From Planomicrobium sp. Y74 (GTDB lineage Bacteria > Bacillota > Bacilli > Bacillales_A > Planococcaceae), in NCBI RefSeq assembly GCF_003668635.1, contig NZ_RCWH01000005.1:124001-188000 (forward strand): a stretch of DNA of 64,000 bases, given 5' to 3'. The notes under the pieces are model-generated. The model saw nothing but the letters and a program-made list of their open reading frames with translations, had not been told where the DNA came from and searched no databases. This document shows positions 26,056-33,188 of the stretch, one piece after another. A program made the translations under genes and the position numbers. The first letter of the stretch is position 1. Every line of letters begins with the position of its first letter.

Positions 26056-26718
26056 TTGAGTATAAAAATTGGCCTCGTCCATGCGACGATGAATTCGGTC
26101 CAACCAATTCTGCATGCATTCCATACCCATCATCCATCCGTGGATTTGATCAATGTGATGGATGAAGGACTGATCTGGGAATTAAATAAAACAAATGAAA
26201 TCACGAAGGACATGACCCGTAGATTGATTGATATTGCTTCAAAAGCAGAAGATGCCGGTGCAGATGCAATACTGCTTACGTGTTCATCATTTTCTCCGAA
26301 TGTTGAAGGGTTCAAGCACTTGTTCAGTGTGCCAATCATTAGCTCCGATGAAAGTATGCTGAATGAGGCGGTTAAAATCGGCGGGAAAATCGGGGTTGTC
26401 GCTACTGTAGCAAAAGCCGGCCCAACCACAACAAATCTTTTATATGAAACCGCTGAAAAACAAGGGAAAGAAATCGAAGTGGAAACAGTGGTGATTACAG
26501 AAGCTTTCCAAGCATTGCAAAAAGGGGATCAAGCTAAACATGATGAAATGATTCACACTGAAATTGATAAGCTAAGCTCACATTGTGATGTCGTGTTGTT
26601 AGCCCAATATTCGATGGCCCGTGCAATGGATTCTTATGAAAGAGGCGAGACGCCGATTTTGACGGGTCCGGAAGTAAGTGCAAATGCCATTGTTGAACTT
26701 GCTACAGCAAAAGTTTAA
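26056..26718 (+). CDS. Asp/Glu/hydantoin-racemase superfamily protein with one catalytic Cys (copy 2)
   Basis: A 220-residue paralogue of the protein at 22504, sharing the LVHATMNSVQP start, a DE pair at residues 36-37, the first-Cys motif ILLTCSSFSP (Cys76) and VVATVAKAGPTT. The second-Cys position is again Gln (VVLLAQYSMA). TTG 26056 is the likely start, with GAGGGGG upstream; the earlier in-frame start at 26029 would begin within untranslated sequence. Two diverged copies in one operon may form a heteromer or act on different stereoisomers. The exact reaction is unknown. Confidence 0.82.
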   Translation: MSIKIGLVHATMNSVQPILHAFHTHHPSVDLINVMDEGLIWELNKTNEITKDMTRRLIDIASKAEDAGADAILLTCSSFSPNVEGFKHLFSVPIISSDESMLNEAVKIGGKIGVVATVAKAGPTTTNLLYETAEKQGKEIEVETVVITEAFQALQKGDQAKHDEMIHTEIDKLSSHCDVVLLAQYSMARAMDSYERGETPILTGPEVSANAIVELATAKV

Positions 26719-26733
26719 TCAGTTGAATAAACG

Positions 26734-26771
26734 GACGGAGAAAACATTGTTGTATTTCTCTGTCTTTTTTT
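26734..26771 (+). terminator. Rho-independent terminator after the tetronate operon
   Basis: Arms GACGGAGAAA and TTTCTCTGTC (one G-U pair) followed by seven T. It ends the operon that began at tctC or at the GntR gene. Confidence 0.88.
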
Positions 26772-26829
26772 ATGCAAAACTTCATTCTTGTAAACTTAAC
26801 TCATATCAATAGAACAAAGGAGAAATTCC

Positions 26830-27810
26830 ATGAAACCGAAAGTGTTTATTGCGAGACCTATACCCCGGGATGTTGAAGATTACATAGCAAAACATTGTGA
26901 ATACCGTATTTGGAATAAAAAAGAAACAATACCGGCGGATATGCTTTTAGAAAAAACGAAGAATGTGGAAGGACTGTTGGCTATAAATCCTCCTGTCACG
27001 CCAGAGTTCCTGCGGCAGGCGCCACAACTGAAAGTCATCAGCAATACAGCGGTCGGCTACGACTCCTTCGATTTGGAAGCAATGAGGAAATATCAAGTTC
27101 TCGGTACGCATACACCGTACGTATTGGACGAAACCGTCGCGGATCTGGCCTTCAGTTTGATTTTGGCCACTGCACGTCGTTTGCCGGAATTAAATAATTA
27201 CGTGAAACAAGGAAAATGGACAAAAGAAACACAAGCAAGCGAACTATTCGGCACAGATGTACATCATGCGACGTTGGGAATTGTGGGTATGGGCCGCATA
27301 GGGGAGAAAATAGCAAGACGAGCTGTTTTCGGTTTTGAAATGAATGTTCTTTACAATAGCAATACACCAAAACCGGAACTTGAAGAAAAGTACGGCATGA
27401 AGTACAGCAATTTGAATTTGCTTCTCGAACGCTCAGATTTCGTTTTATTGATTTTGCCGCTGACACCGTCGACCCGACATTTAATCGGCAAGGAGCAATT
27501 GAAACGGATGAAACCGAATGCAATACTGATCAATTGTGCCAGAGGAGCGGTTGTCGATGAGTCGGCATTGATTGAAGCGTTGCAACAAGGAGAAATCCGT
27601 GGAGCGGGACTGGATGTCTTTGAACAGGAACCAGTCGACCGGGAGAACCCTCTATTGAGGATGGAAAATGTTGTCGCTTTACCCCATATCGGTTCTGCGA
27701 CAGAAGAAACACGACATGCCATGGTGATGAAAGCGGCGGAAAATCTTGTAGCTGGCGTGACCGGTAAGATTCCTGACAATGTAGTGAAGGAATTGAAGGA
27801 TTTAGTTTAA
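26830..27810 (+). CDS. D-isomer-specific 2-hydroxyacid dehydrogenase (glyoxylate/hydroxypyruvate reductase type)
   Basis: A 326-residue D-2-hydroxyacid dehydrogenase. The NAD loop GMGRIGEKIARRA, catalytic Arg in NCARGAVVDE, Glu in GAGLDVFEQEP and His in LPHIGSATEE are all present. It lies after the tetronate terminator but is transcribed the same way, with its own ribosome site AAAGGAG. It may reduce hydroxypyruvate, glyoxylate or a 2-keto sugar acid from the same catabolism. Substrate unassigned. Confidence 0.88.
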   Translation: MKPKVFIARPIPRDVEDYIAKHCEYRIWNKKETIPADMLLEKTKNVEGLLAINPPVTPEFLRQAPQLKVISNTAVGYDSFDLEAMRKYQVLGTHTPYVLDETVADLAFSLILATARRLPELNNYVKQGKWTKETQASELFGTDVHHATLGIVGMGRIGEKIARRAVFGFEMNVLYNSNTPKPELEEKYGMKYSNLNLLLERSDFVLLILPLTPSTRHLIGKEQLKRMKPNAILINCARGAVVDESALIEALQQGEIRGAGLDVFEQEPVDRENPLLRMENVVALPHIGSATEETRHAMVMKAAENLVAGVTGKIPDNVVKELKDLV

Positions 27811-28023
27811 ATATTTGTAGTCGATGTAGGCACTAGTCTGCGCTTCTTTGTATAGGCTTCGGTGAAACTTTCTGGAAGCAGCGTCAATGAACAAATTCTG
27901 CACGACGCATTACTGTTCTTAACAGGTAATTATATTTCGTCGATAGTTACGACGAATGGCAGTAGACGGTGGGTTTATGATGTATTCTGGGATTTAAGTA
28001 GTTGGAGGAATGAATATAAAAAT

Positions 28024-28062
28024 CCGGATCCCCAAGAAATTTTCTTTTAGGGTCCGGTTTTT
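28024..28062. terminator. Terminator (terminator-family copy C) between convergent genes
   Basis: Arms CCGGATCCC and GGGTCCGG around a loop containing AAATTTTC, then TTTTTATTATGT. It lies between the plus-strand hydroxyacid dehydrogenase, whose stop is 214 bases upstream, and the minus-strand GGDEF gene. It is related to the elements at 2671, 13946 and 51091. Confidence 0.82.
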
Positions 28063-28084
28063 ATTATGTGAAATTGTACTTGCC

Positions 28085-28957
28085 TTAACAAGGTTCAGCC
28101 ATCTCTGATATACGCACTGCATCTTGCTCTTGAAACAGATGATAAGAAATCCCTTCCTGTTTCTTGGCTATGTACATCGCGAAATCAGCTTTGCGAATCA
28201 GTTCGGCCAAATTCTCGCCGTCACTGGGTGCAGTACTGACGCCGATGCTGGTCTGCAGCTGCTGCAAGCTGCCGTTGATATTGAAAGGTTCAAAGAAAAA
28301 TGCCATCAATTGTTCGGCAAGATCTTTGCCCGTGCAACCTTCTGAAAGACTGGCGACAAGAAGAAATTCATCACCGCTGAGCCTTACTAAAAATTCTTCT
28401 TTAGCGAGCGCTGCTCTAATCCTTCCCGCAACTTCCATCAGTACTTTATCTCCATAGAGGTGGCCGTACTGGTCGTTGATCTCCTTGAACTTATCCAGAT
28501 CAAAGAACAGAAAGGCGGTTTTCTGCTGAGCCAGCCAGCCTGAATTTTTCCGGTGATACTGCTTTAGGAATTGCCGGTTCGGCAGGCCGGTCAACTCATC
28601 GTGAAGCACTTCGTCATTTTTCTCTTCCAAGTGTTCAAGTGCACAATTCACATCATCTGCCAGCAAGCCGATCATATCCCGGCCGGAGAAGCACACACGT
28701 GCACTGTAATCTTCTTCTTGAATGCGGGCGAGGATCTCCCGGAAATGCCCGATGATCGAACGAATAAAAGAATAATTTATTAAAAAGATAGCAGCGCCGT
28801 TAACCATACCAGCTCCGATAGCCAATAAATACAGATAAAAGACTTCATTTTCCGGCACCGTAATAAGGAATTGAACGATAGAGGCGAAAGCAAGTCCAAT
28901 AAGCGAACCTGTTCCCAAAAAGGCTCCAAACATATACACACTGTAATTTTTTCGCAT
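28085..28957 (-). CDS. Membrane-bound GGDEF-domain diguanylate cyclase
   Basis: A 290-residue protein. Two membrane segments (about residues 8-32 and 40-64) precede a short HAMP-like linker, then a GGDEF domain from LHDELTGLPNRQFL (about residue 118). The active-site loop is RLSGDEF, a functional GGDEF variant, and FFDLDKFKEINDQYGH carries the metal Asp. The upstream inhibitory I-site RxxD is absent (AKEE at that position), so product inhibition may be missing. It would make c-di-GMP at the membrane. There is no operon partner. Confidence 0.88.
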   Translation of the reverse strand: MRKNYSVYMFGAFLGTGSLIGLAFASIVQFLITVPENEVFYLYLLAIGAGMVNGAAIFLINYSFIRSIIGHFREILARIQEEDYSARVCFSGRDMIGLLADDVNCALEHLEEKNDEVLHDELTGLPNRQFLKQYHRKNSGWLAQQKTAFLFFDLDKFKEINDQYGHLYGDKVLMEVAGRIRAALAKEEFLVRLSGDEFLLVASLSEGCTGKDLAEQLMAFFFEPFNINGSLQQLQTSIGVSTAPSDGENLAELIRKADFAMYIAKKQEGISYHLFQEQDAVRISEMAEPC

Positions 28958-29203
28958 GTTAAATCCTGCTTTCTCAGAGATGCTGAATTCATTCTTCAGG
29001 CCATATTCCGTTTTGTAATAGGACTATACGCTAAAAAGAGAGGGAGGATAGTAAGTACTAAGACCCAATTAATAATTACCCCTAAGGAAGATTGGATAAA
29101 CCAGGAAGGGAAGAGATAAGATGATCTTTCCTATGTAAGACGAGTAAAGCAGCCAAATAGATTATAAGTGTATATTTATTCAACTCAAGATTAATATGGA
29201 CGT

Positions 29204-29233
29204 AAAAAAGAGCGACGCCTAGGCATCGCTCTT
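29204..29233 (-). terminator. Minus-strand terminator after a short coding remnant
   Basis: Near-perfect inverted repeat AGAGCGATGCC/GGCGTCGCTCT read on the minus strand and followed by six T (29209-29204). There is no T run on the plus strand. It starts at the stop codon of the small minus-strand frame ending at 29233. Confidence 0.75.
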
Positions 29234-29370
29234 CAAAAAACTTCAAGTGTTTTCATTCGTACTTCCGGTGAAATCCGCTGCATAAAGGAGCGAGCGGGTT
29301 CTCCCCAATGCTCAGCAGCAAGTGGCGGCATTATAATACGTTTTTGAAAAGTTACTGTCTTATACTTTGC
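29233..29370 (-). pseudogene. Short coding-like remnant directly ahead of a terminator (unidentified)
   Basis: A 45-codon open minus-strand stretch ends in a TGA that abuts a strong terminator. From the only internal ATG that gives a sensible size (29331) it would encode 32 residues beginning MPPLAAEHWGEPARSFMQ and ending RMKTLEVF. There is no ribosome site at that ATG. Codon use looks protein-like, and the terminator placement suggests the 3' end of a lost gene rather than chance. I do not recognise the family. A TATAAT on the minus strand at 29410-29405 could also drive it as a real small gene. Confidence 0.4.
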
Positions 29371-29495
29371 TTAGTAAATGCATAGACTTATAGAGTAGAA
29401 AATAATTATAGTAAATAAAGCGGATTTTCGAAAAAATATACGAATGACTTATAGTAATCCCTGAAACTTTTTTGTTTAATCATTTCCCTGCTATA

Positions 29496-30371
29496 TCAAA
29501 TCCGCCATTTCTTTCGGTATGCGAGAGGAGTGGTGCCTTCACGATCTTTGAACAAATTGATAAAATGGCTGACATTTGGGATGCCCGCATCTTCGGCAAT
29601 CTCAGAAATGGAATCATTGGAATACTTGAGAGCATTCTTCGCATAAGTAATCCGGCAGGTGATGAGGAATTCATGGGGACTGATCCCTGCATATTTTTTG
29701 AATTCCCTCGCCAAGTGGTACTTGCTGAGGTTGAAGCGGGCCGCCAGATGATCAAGGGATACAGCGGTATTGAAATACTTTTCAAGGTATCGGATGATTG
29801 CTTGCATAGCGTCGGGGATATAAGTTTCAGTTTCGAATTTACTGTGAACAGAACACAGCAATTCAGTCAGCAGGTCAGTCAGCAGCTTGGAACTTATAGG
29901 TTCAGAATGAGCGGTGAAATTCTGTTGGTTCTGGATTAATTGCTGAAAAGATGATTTGAAGTCACTTGAATTCTTGATAGTTACGACAGGGGAATCAGCA
30001 GATTGAAAATAGTGATAGTAACCACGGATTGAGGAACCATTGAGATGGACCCAGTTAAATTCCCATAGTTCCTCTTGATCAGTCTTATAATGCTGGTAAT
30101 CCATGCAGGAGATAAAAAACGCCTGATTTTTTTGCAATTTGTATTTTTGACCATGGTAAGTCAAAAAACCTTTTCCGTCTAATGTGTAGACAATCAAATA
30201 GGAGTTTAGCTTTTCTCGTTCGGTGAAATAGCCGGGCTTAGTTTGAAAGTAACCGGCTTCTTCCACATAGAAAAAAGAGTTTTTTGCTGACCGGCTGGGG
30301 GTGGTGATCAGCCGGATAGAATCTTCTGACCAATTATGAGCCGCCTTTTCACGATAATGCTTCGTCATCAT
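29496..30371 (-). CDS. AraC-family regulator, divergent from the sugar isomerase
   Basis: About 291 residues. An N-terminal cupin-like sugar-sensing domain includes YLIVYTLDGKGFLTYHGQKY. The C-terminal double HTH includes SLDHLAARFNLSKYHLAREF and SISEIAEDAGIPNVSHFINL, and ends in the usual TPLAYRKKW. ATG 30371 with GGAGG 6 bases upstream is chosen; a longer frame to 30422 has no ribosome site. It is transcribed away from the isomerase gene at 30484, across a 112-base region with two direct repeats. It is probably its activator, sensing the cognate sugar. Confidence 0.9.
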   Translation of the reverse strand: MMTKHYREKAAHNWSEDSIRLITTPSRSAKNSFFYVEEAGYFQTKPGYFTEREKLNSYLIVYTLDGKGFLTYHGQKYKLQKNQAFFISCMDYQHYKTDQEELWEFNWVHLNGSSIRGYYHYFQSADSPVVTIKNSSDFKSSFQQLIQNQQNFTAHSEPISSKLLTDLLTELLCSVHSKFETETYIPDAMQAIIRYLEKYFNTAVSLDHLAARFNLSKYHLAREFKKYAGISPHEFLITCRITYAKNALKYSNDSISEIAEDAGIPNVSHFINLFKDREGTTPLAYRKKWRI

Positions 30372-30384
30372 AAACCTCCGCAAT

Positions 30385-30464
30385 ATTCTGTTATTTTCAG
30401 ACAATATTATAGGATGTATCAATATTTGTAAACGGATACAATCAAAGTAATTCTGTTATTTCAG
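30385..30464. promoter_or_regulatory. Direct repeats in the AraC/isomerase divergent promoter region
   Basis: ATTCTGTTATTTTCAG (30385-30400) and ATTCTGTTATTTCAG (30450-30464) are near-identical, same orientation, 65 bases apart, one near each gene. Directly repeated sites are the usual mode for AraC-family proteins, so these are candidate operators. Confidence 0.6.
30426..30440 (+). promoter_or_regulatory. cre site between the AraC gene and the isomerase gene
   Basis: TTGTAAACGGATACA fits WTGNAANCGNWNNCW at every fixed position. It sits between the two direct repeats, consistent with catabolite repression of the isomerase and possibly the regulator. Confidence 0.65.
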
Positions 30465-30483
30465 TAAAAAGGGGGATGAATAG

Positions 30484-31983
30484 ATGGAGTTTGAAGCGCT
30501 AAAGCCGGCAAAAAAAGCACGAATAGGGTTTTATACAATTGGCTTGAAGGCATATTGGAACCAGTTTCCAGGGTTAAAGGAACGGATTGAGGAATATGGT
30601 AAATTTCTTGAAAAAAAGATGTCCGTGCATGGGGATGTAGTGAACTATGGATTGGTGGATACGGAATCAGAAGCGAGAAAAGCAGGGTATTGGTTCAACG
30701 AGCAGAATGTCGACCTGATTTTTTGCCACTCTGCCACCTATTCAACAAGTTCGGCCGTATTGCCGGTCCACCAAATCTGCAAGGCGCCTGCTGTAATTCT
30801 GAATCTGCAGCCGACAGCCAAGATAAATTACAGGGATACAACGACTGGAGAGTGGCTTGCCCATTGCGGTGCATGCCCGGTTCCTGAAATCGCAAATGCA
30901 TTTAACCGTGCGAAAATTCCGTTTCGCCTGGTCAGCGGCTTGCTTGGATTGGAAGAGACACCTGAAATTTCGCTGGCTGATGAAAAGACCAGCCACCGTA
31001 TGGAAGCGACACGGGCGTGGAAAAAGATTGAAGAATGGATTCGTGCGGCTGCTGTTCCCCGTACACTGCGGGAAAGCCGATTCGGATTTTTGGGGAACAC
31101 CTATAATGGGATGCTTGATATGTACAGTGACTTTACAATGATACAGGCACAGACAGGGCTTCATGTGGAAATTCTGGAGATGGGCGACCTCGATAAGATG
31201 ATGAAAGACGTCACCGACGCGGATGTAAAGCTGAAGCTGGAAGAAGTCGAGCGGATGTTCGAAATCAGTGGTGATTCCCCTTCTGATCCGATTGCCAGAA
31301 AGCCGACACAGGAACAATTGAACTGGTCCTGTAAAGTCGCAGCCGCCCAGGAGAAAATGGTCAAAGAGTTCGATTTGGATGCATTGACTTATTATTATCA
31401 TGGCGAGCCTGGCAGCCATTTTGAAAAACTGCAATCCGGTTTCATTATTGGTCATTCCTTACTAACGGCTAAAGGAATACCTTGCTCTGGCGAAGGAGAT
31501 TTGAAGACGGCAATTGCCATGAAAATTGCCGATATCCTAGGAACCGGAGGAAGTTTTTCGGAAGTGATGACGGTGGACTACGACGATGAAACGCTTTTAC
31601 TGGGCCATGACGGTCCTTTCCACATCGCAATTTCAGAAGGCAAGCCGATTCTCCGTGGAATGGGATTGTATCATGGCAAGCAGGGAACCGGAGTTTCGGT
31701 TGAAGCCAAAGTGCGTACAGGACCAGTGACACTTTTAAATGTCACACAAACTGGAGATGGTAATCTTAAACTGATTATCAGTGAAGGAGAATCGACGGAT
31801 GGAGAAATCATCCAAGTCGGCAATACTCAAACCCCTGTGAAATTTGGAAAGCATCCGGGTCAATTCATGGAAGAATGGTTTATGGAAGCACCGACACATC
31901 ACTTCGCCATGTCAGTAGGCAGGAATACCGAAATTTTTAGGAAAGTCGGCGAATTGCTGGCTTGCAAAACTGTGACTTTATAA
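30484..31983 (+). CDS. L-arabinose/L-fucose isomerase superfamily protein
   Basis: A 499-residue isomerase of the AraA/FucI fold. Metal-site regions are recognisable: Glu in GEGDLKTAIAMKI (about residue 338), Asp/Glu in MTVDYDDETLLLGHDGPFHI with its His, and His in APTHHFAMSVG near the C-terminus. AraA-like length (about 500) and the AGDWK-type motif point to an aldose-ketose isomerase. The divergent AraC gene and the neighbouring rhamnose region suggest a 6-deoxyhexose or pentose substrate. No kinase or aldolase accompanies it in its own unit, which ends in a terminator. Exact sugar unknown. Confidence 0.82.
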   Translation: MEFEALKPAKKARIGFYTIGLKAYWNQFPGLKERIEEYGKFLEKKMSVHGDVVNYGLVDTESEARKAGYWFNEQNVDLIFCHSATYSTSSAVLPVHQICKAPAVILNLQPTAKINYRDTTTGEWLAHCGACPVPEIANAFNRAKIPFRLVSGLLGLEETPEISLADEKTSHRMEATRAWKKIEEWIRAAAVPRTLRESRFGFLGNTYNGMLDMYSDFTMIQAQTGLHVEILEMGDLDKMMKDVTDADVKLKLEEVERMFEISGDSPSDPIARKPTQEQLNWSCKVAAAQEKMVKEFDLDALTYYYHGEPGSHFEKLQSGFIIGHSLLTAKGIPCSGEGDLKTAIAMKIADILGTGGSFSEVMTVDYDDETLLLGHDGPFHIAISEGKPILRGMGLYHGKQGTGVSVEAKVRTGPVTLLNVTQTGDGNLKLIISEGESTDGEIIQVGNTQTPVKFGKHPGQFMEEWFMEAPTHHFAMSVGRNTEIFRKVGELLACKTVTL

Positions 31984-31998
31984 AGAGCAAAAATTTTT

Positions 31999-32025
31999 GA
32001 GTGACTGCCTGCGGTCACTCTTTTT
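31999..32025 (+). terminator. Rho-independent terminator after the isomerase gene
   Basis: Arms GAGTGAC and GTCACTC followed by five T, 16 bases past the stop. It makes the isomerase a single-gene transcript. Confidence 0.85.
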
Positions 32026-32138
32026 ATCATTTCCTTTATAAAAAATAAAGAATAATTATCAGAATAGTGCTAATATAAGAACAAATAGACAGTTTTAACC
32101 AATGCAGCTAGATTGCCCGGGGAGCGAGGTGTGGTGAG

Positions 32139-33188
32139 TTGAAAGCTTTAAAAATACTTTTTTACCTAGTGTGTATTTTGTTGATTGTTAGCGCTTGTTC
32201 TATGCCGCCGGATAGCTCGGAAAAATATGATGTTATTTATACGCTGGAAAAAGTTTCCTATGAGGAAACCGATGCAGAAAGAAGTCGGGAAATTACGATT
32301 GCAGTGGTGCCGAAAGTAGCTAATATTCCTTATTTTAATGCAGCGGAAGAGGGAGCACTTGAAGCTGCTAAGGATTTAGGCATCAACGTTATTTTTACAG
32401 GACCTGCTTTCGCTGATGCTGAGCAGCAGATAATAATTATTGAAGAATTGATTGAAGATGGGGTTGATGCCATCGCTGTGTCAGTAAATGATCCGGAAAA
32501 GTTGGCACCGATCTTGCTTGAAGCGAAAGGAAAAGGCATCAAAGTAATCACTTGGGACGCTGATACTCTTCCGCATGCAAGGGACTTTTTCATCAATATG
32601 GTCGATCCTGAAACACTTGGCCGCCATCTGATGGACATCCTTGCCTGGAACACGGGTGAAAAAGGGGAGTTTGCTATCATGACTGGGGCTTTAACGGCTT
32701 CAAATCTGAACGAGTGGCTTCATTGGATTAAAATTCAGCAAAAAGAATATTATCCGGAAATGACTCTGGTGGAAGTGGCGGCTAACGATGACAATCCTCA
32801 ATTGGCCTACGCCTCAGCCTTGAATCTGTTGGAGAAATATCCGGACCTGAAAGGTATTATCGGAAATTCATCAGTCGGCCCTCCAGCGGCAGCAAAGGCA
32901 GTCAAGGAACTTGAGCGGGAAGGCGAAGTGGCAGTTGTCGGCTTATCTACACCGAATCCGATGAATGAATACCTGAAAGACGGATCCGCACAGATTGTAA
33001 CGTTATGGAGTCCCAAGAAATTAGGTTATTTAACAGTAGTGCTTGCGAATAATTCTCTGAAAGGCATCGATCCCTACGATTGGCAGGAAATCCGCAAGGT
33101 AGGAAACATAAGGATGGTTGATGATATGGTCATTATGGGAGAGCCGATGGATTTCACGGCGGAAAATGTGGATCAATATGATTTCTAA
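32139..33188 (+). CDS. Sugar-binding lipoprotein of the sensory triad (periplasmic-binding-protein family)
   Basis: A 349-residue RbsB-like binding protein. The signal peptide ends in the lipobox IVSAC. The fold begins with REITIAVVPKVANIPYFNAAEEGALEAA and ends near YDWQEIRKVG. The first gene of a unit whose next two genes are a histidine kinase and a response regulator, it probably presents sugar to the kinase rather than to a permease, like AraP in Geobacillus AraPST systems. The start is TTG (32139) with GAGGTG about 8 bases upstream. The 3' end overlaps the kinase gene. Confidence 0.85.
   Translation: MKALKILFYLVCILLIVSACSMPPDSSEKYDVIYTLEKVSYEETDAERSREITIAVVPKVANIPYFNAAEEGALEAAKDLGINVIFTGPAFADAEQQIIIIEELIEDGVDAIAVSVNDPEKLAPILLEAKGKGIKVITWDADTLPHARDFFINMVDPETLGRHLMDILAWNTGEKGEFAIMTGALTASNLNEWLHWIKIQQKEYYPEMTLVEVAANDDNPQLAYASALNLLEKYPDLKGIIGNSSVGPPAAAKAVKELEREGEVAVVGLSTPNPMNEYLKDGSAQIVTLWSPKKLGYLTVVLANNSLKGIDPYDWQEIRKVGNIRMVDDMVIMGEPMDFTAENVDQYDF

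Noticed and set aside
27862..28050. 62-codon plus-strand frame before the GGDEF gene
   Set aside because: No ribosome site, composition unlike the neighbours, and its end runs into the 5' arm of the terminator at 28024; treated as non-coding.
29472..29939. 155-codon plus-strand frame
   Set aside because: Lies antisense within the AraC regulator gene, whose HTH motifs and ribosome site are clear; it is a shadow frame.
30742..31455. 237-codon minus-strand frame
   Set aside because: Fully antisense to the AraA/FucI-type isomerase gene and rich in Cys/His/Arg runs typical of reverse-frame artefacts.
33118..33165. Longer N-terminus for the histidine kinase
   Set aside because: Would extend far into the binding-protein gene without a ribosome site; starts at 33166 or 33178 give a normal short cytoplasmic lead before the first helix.
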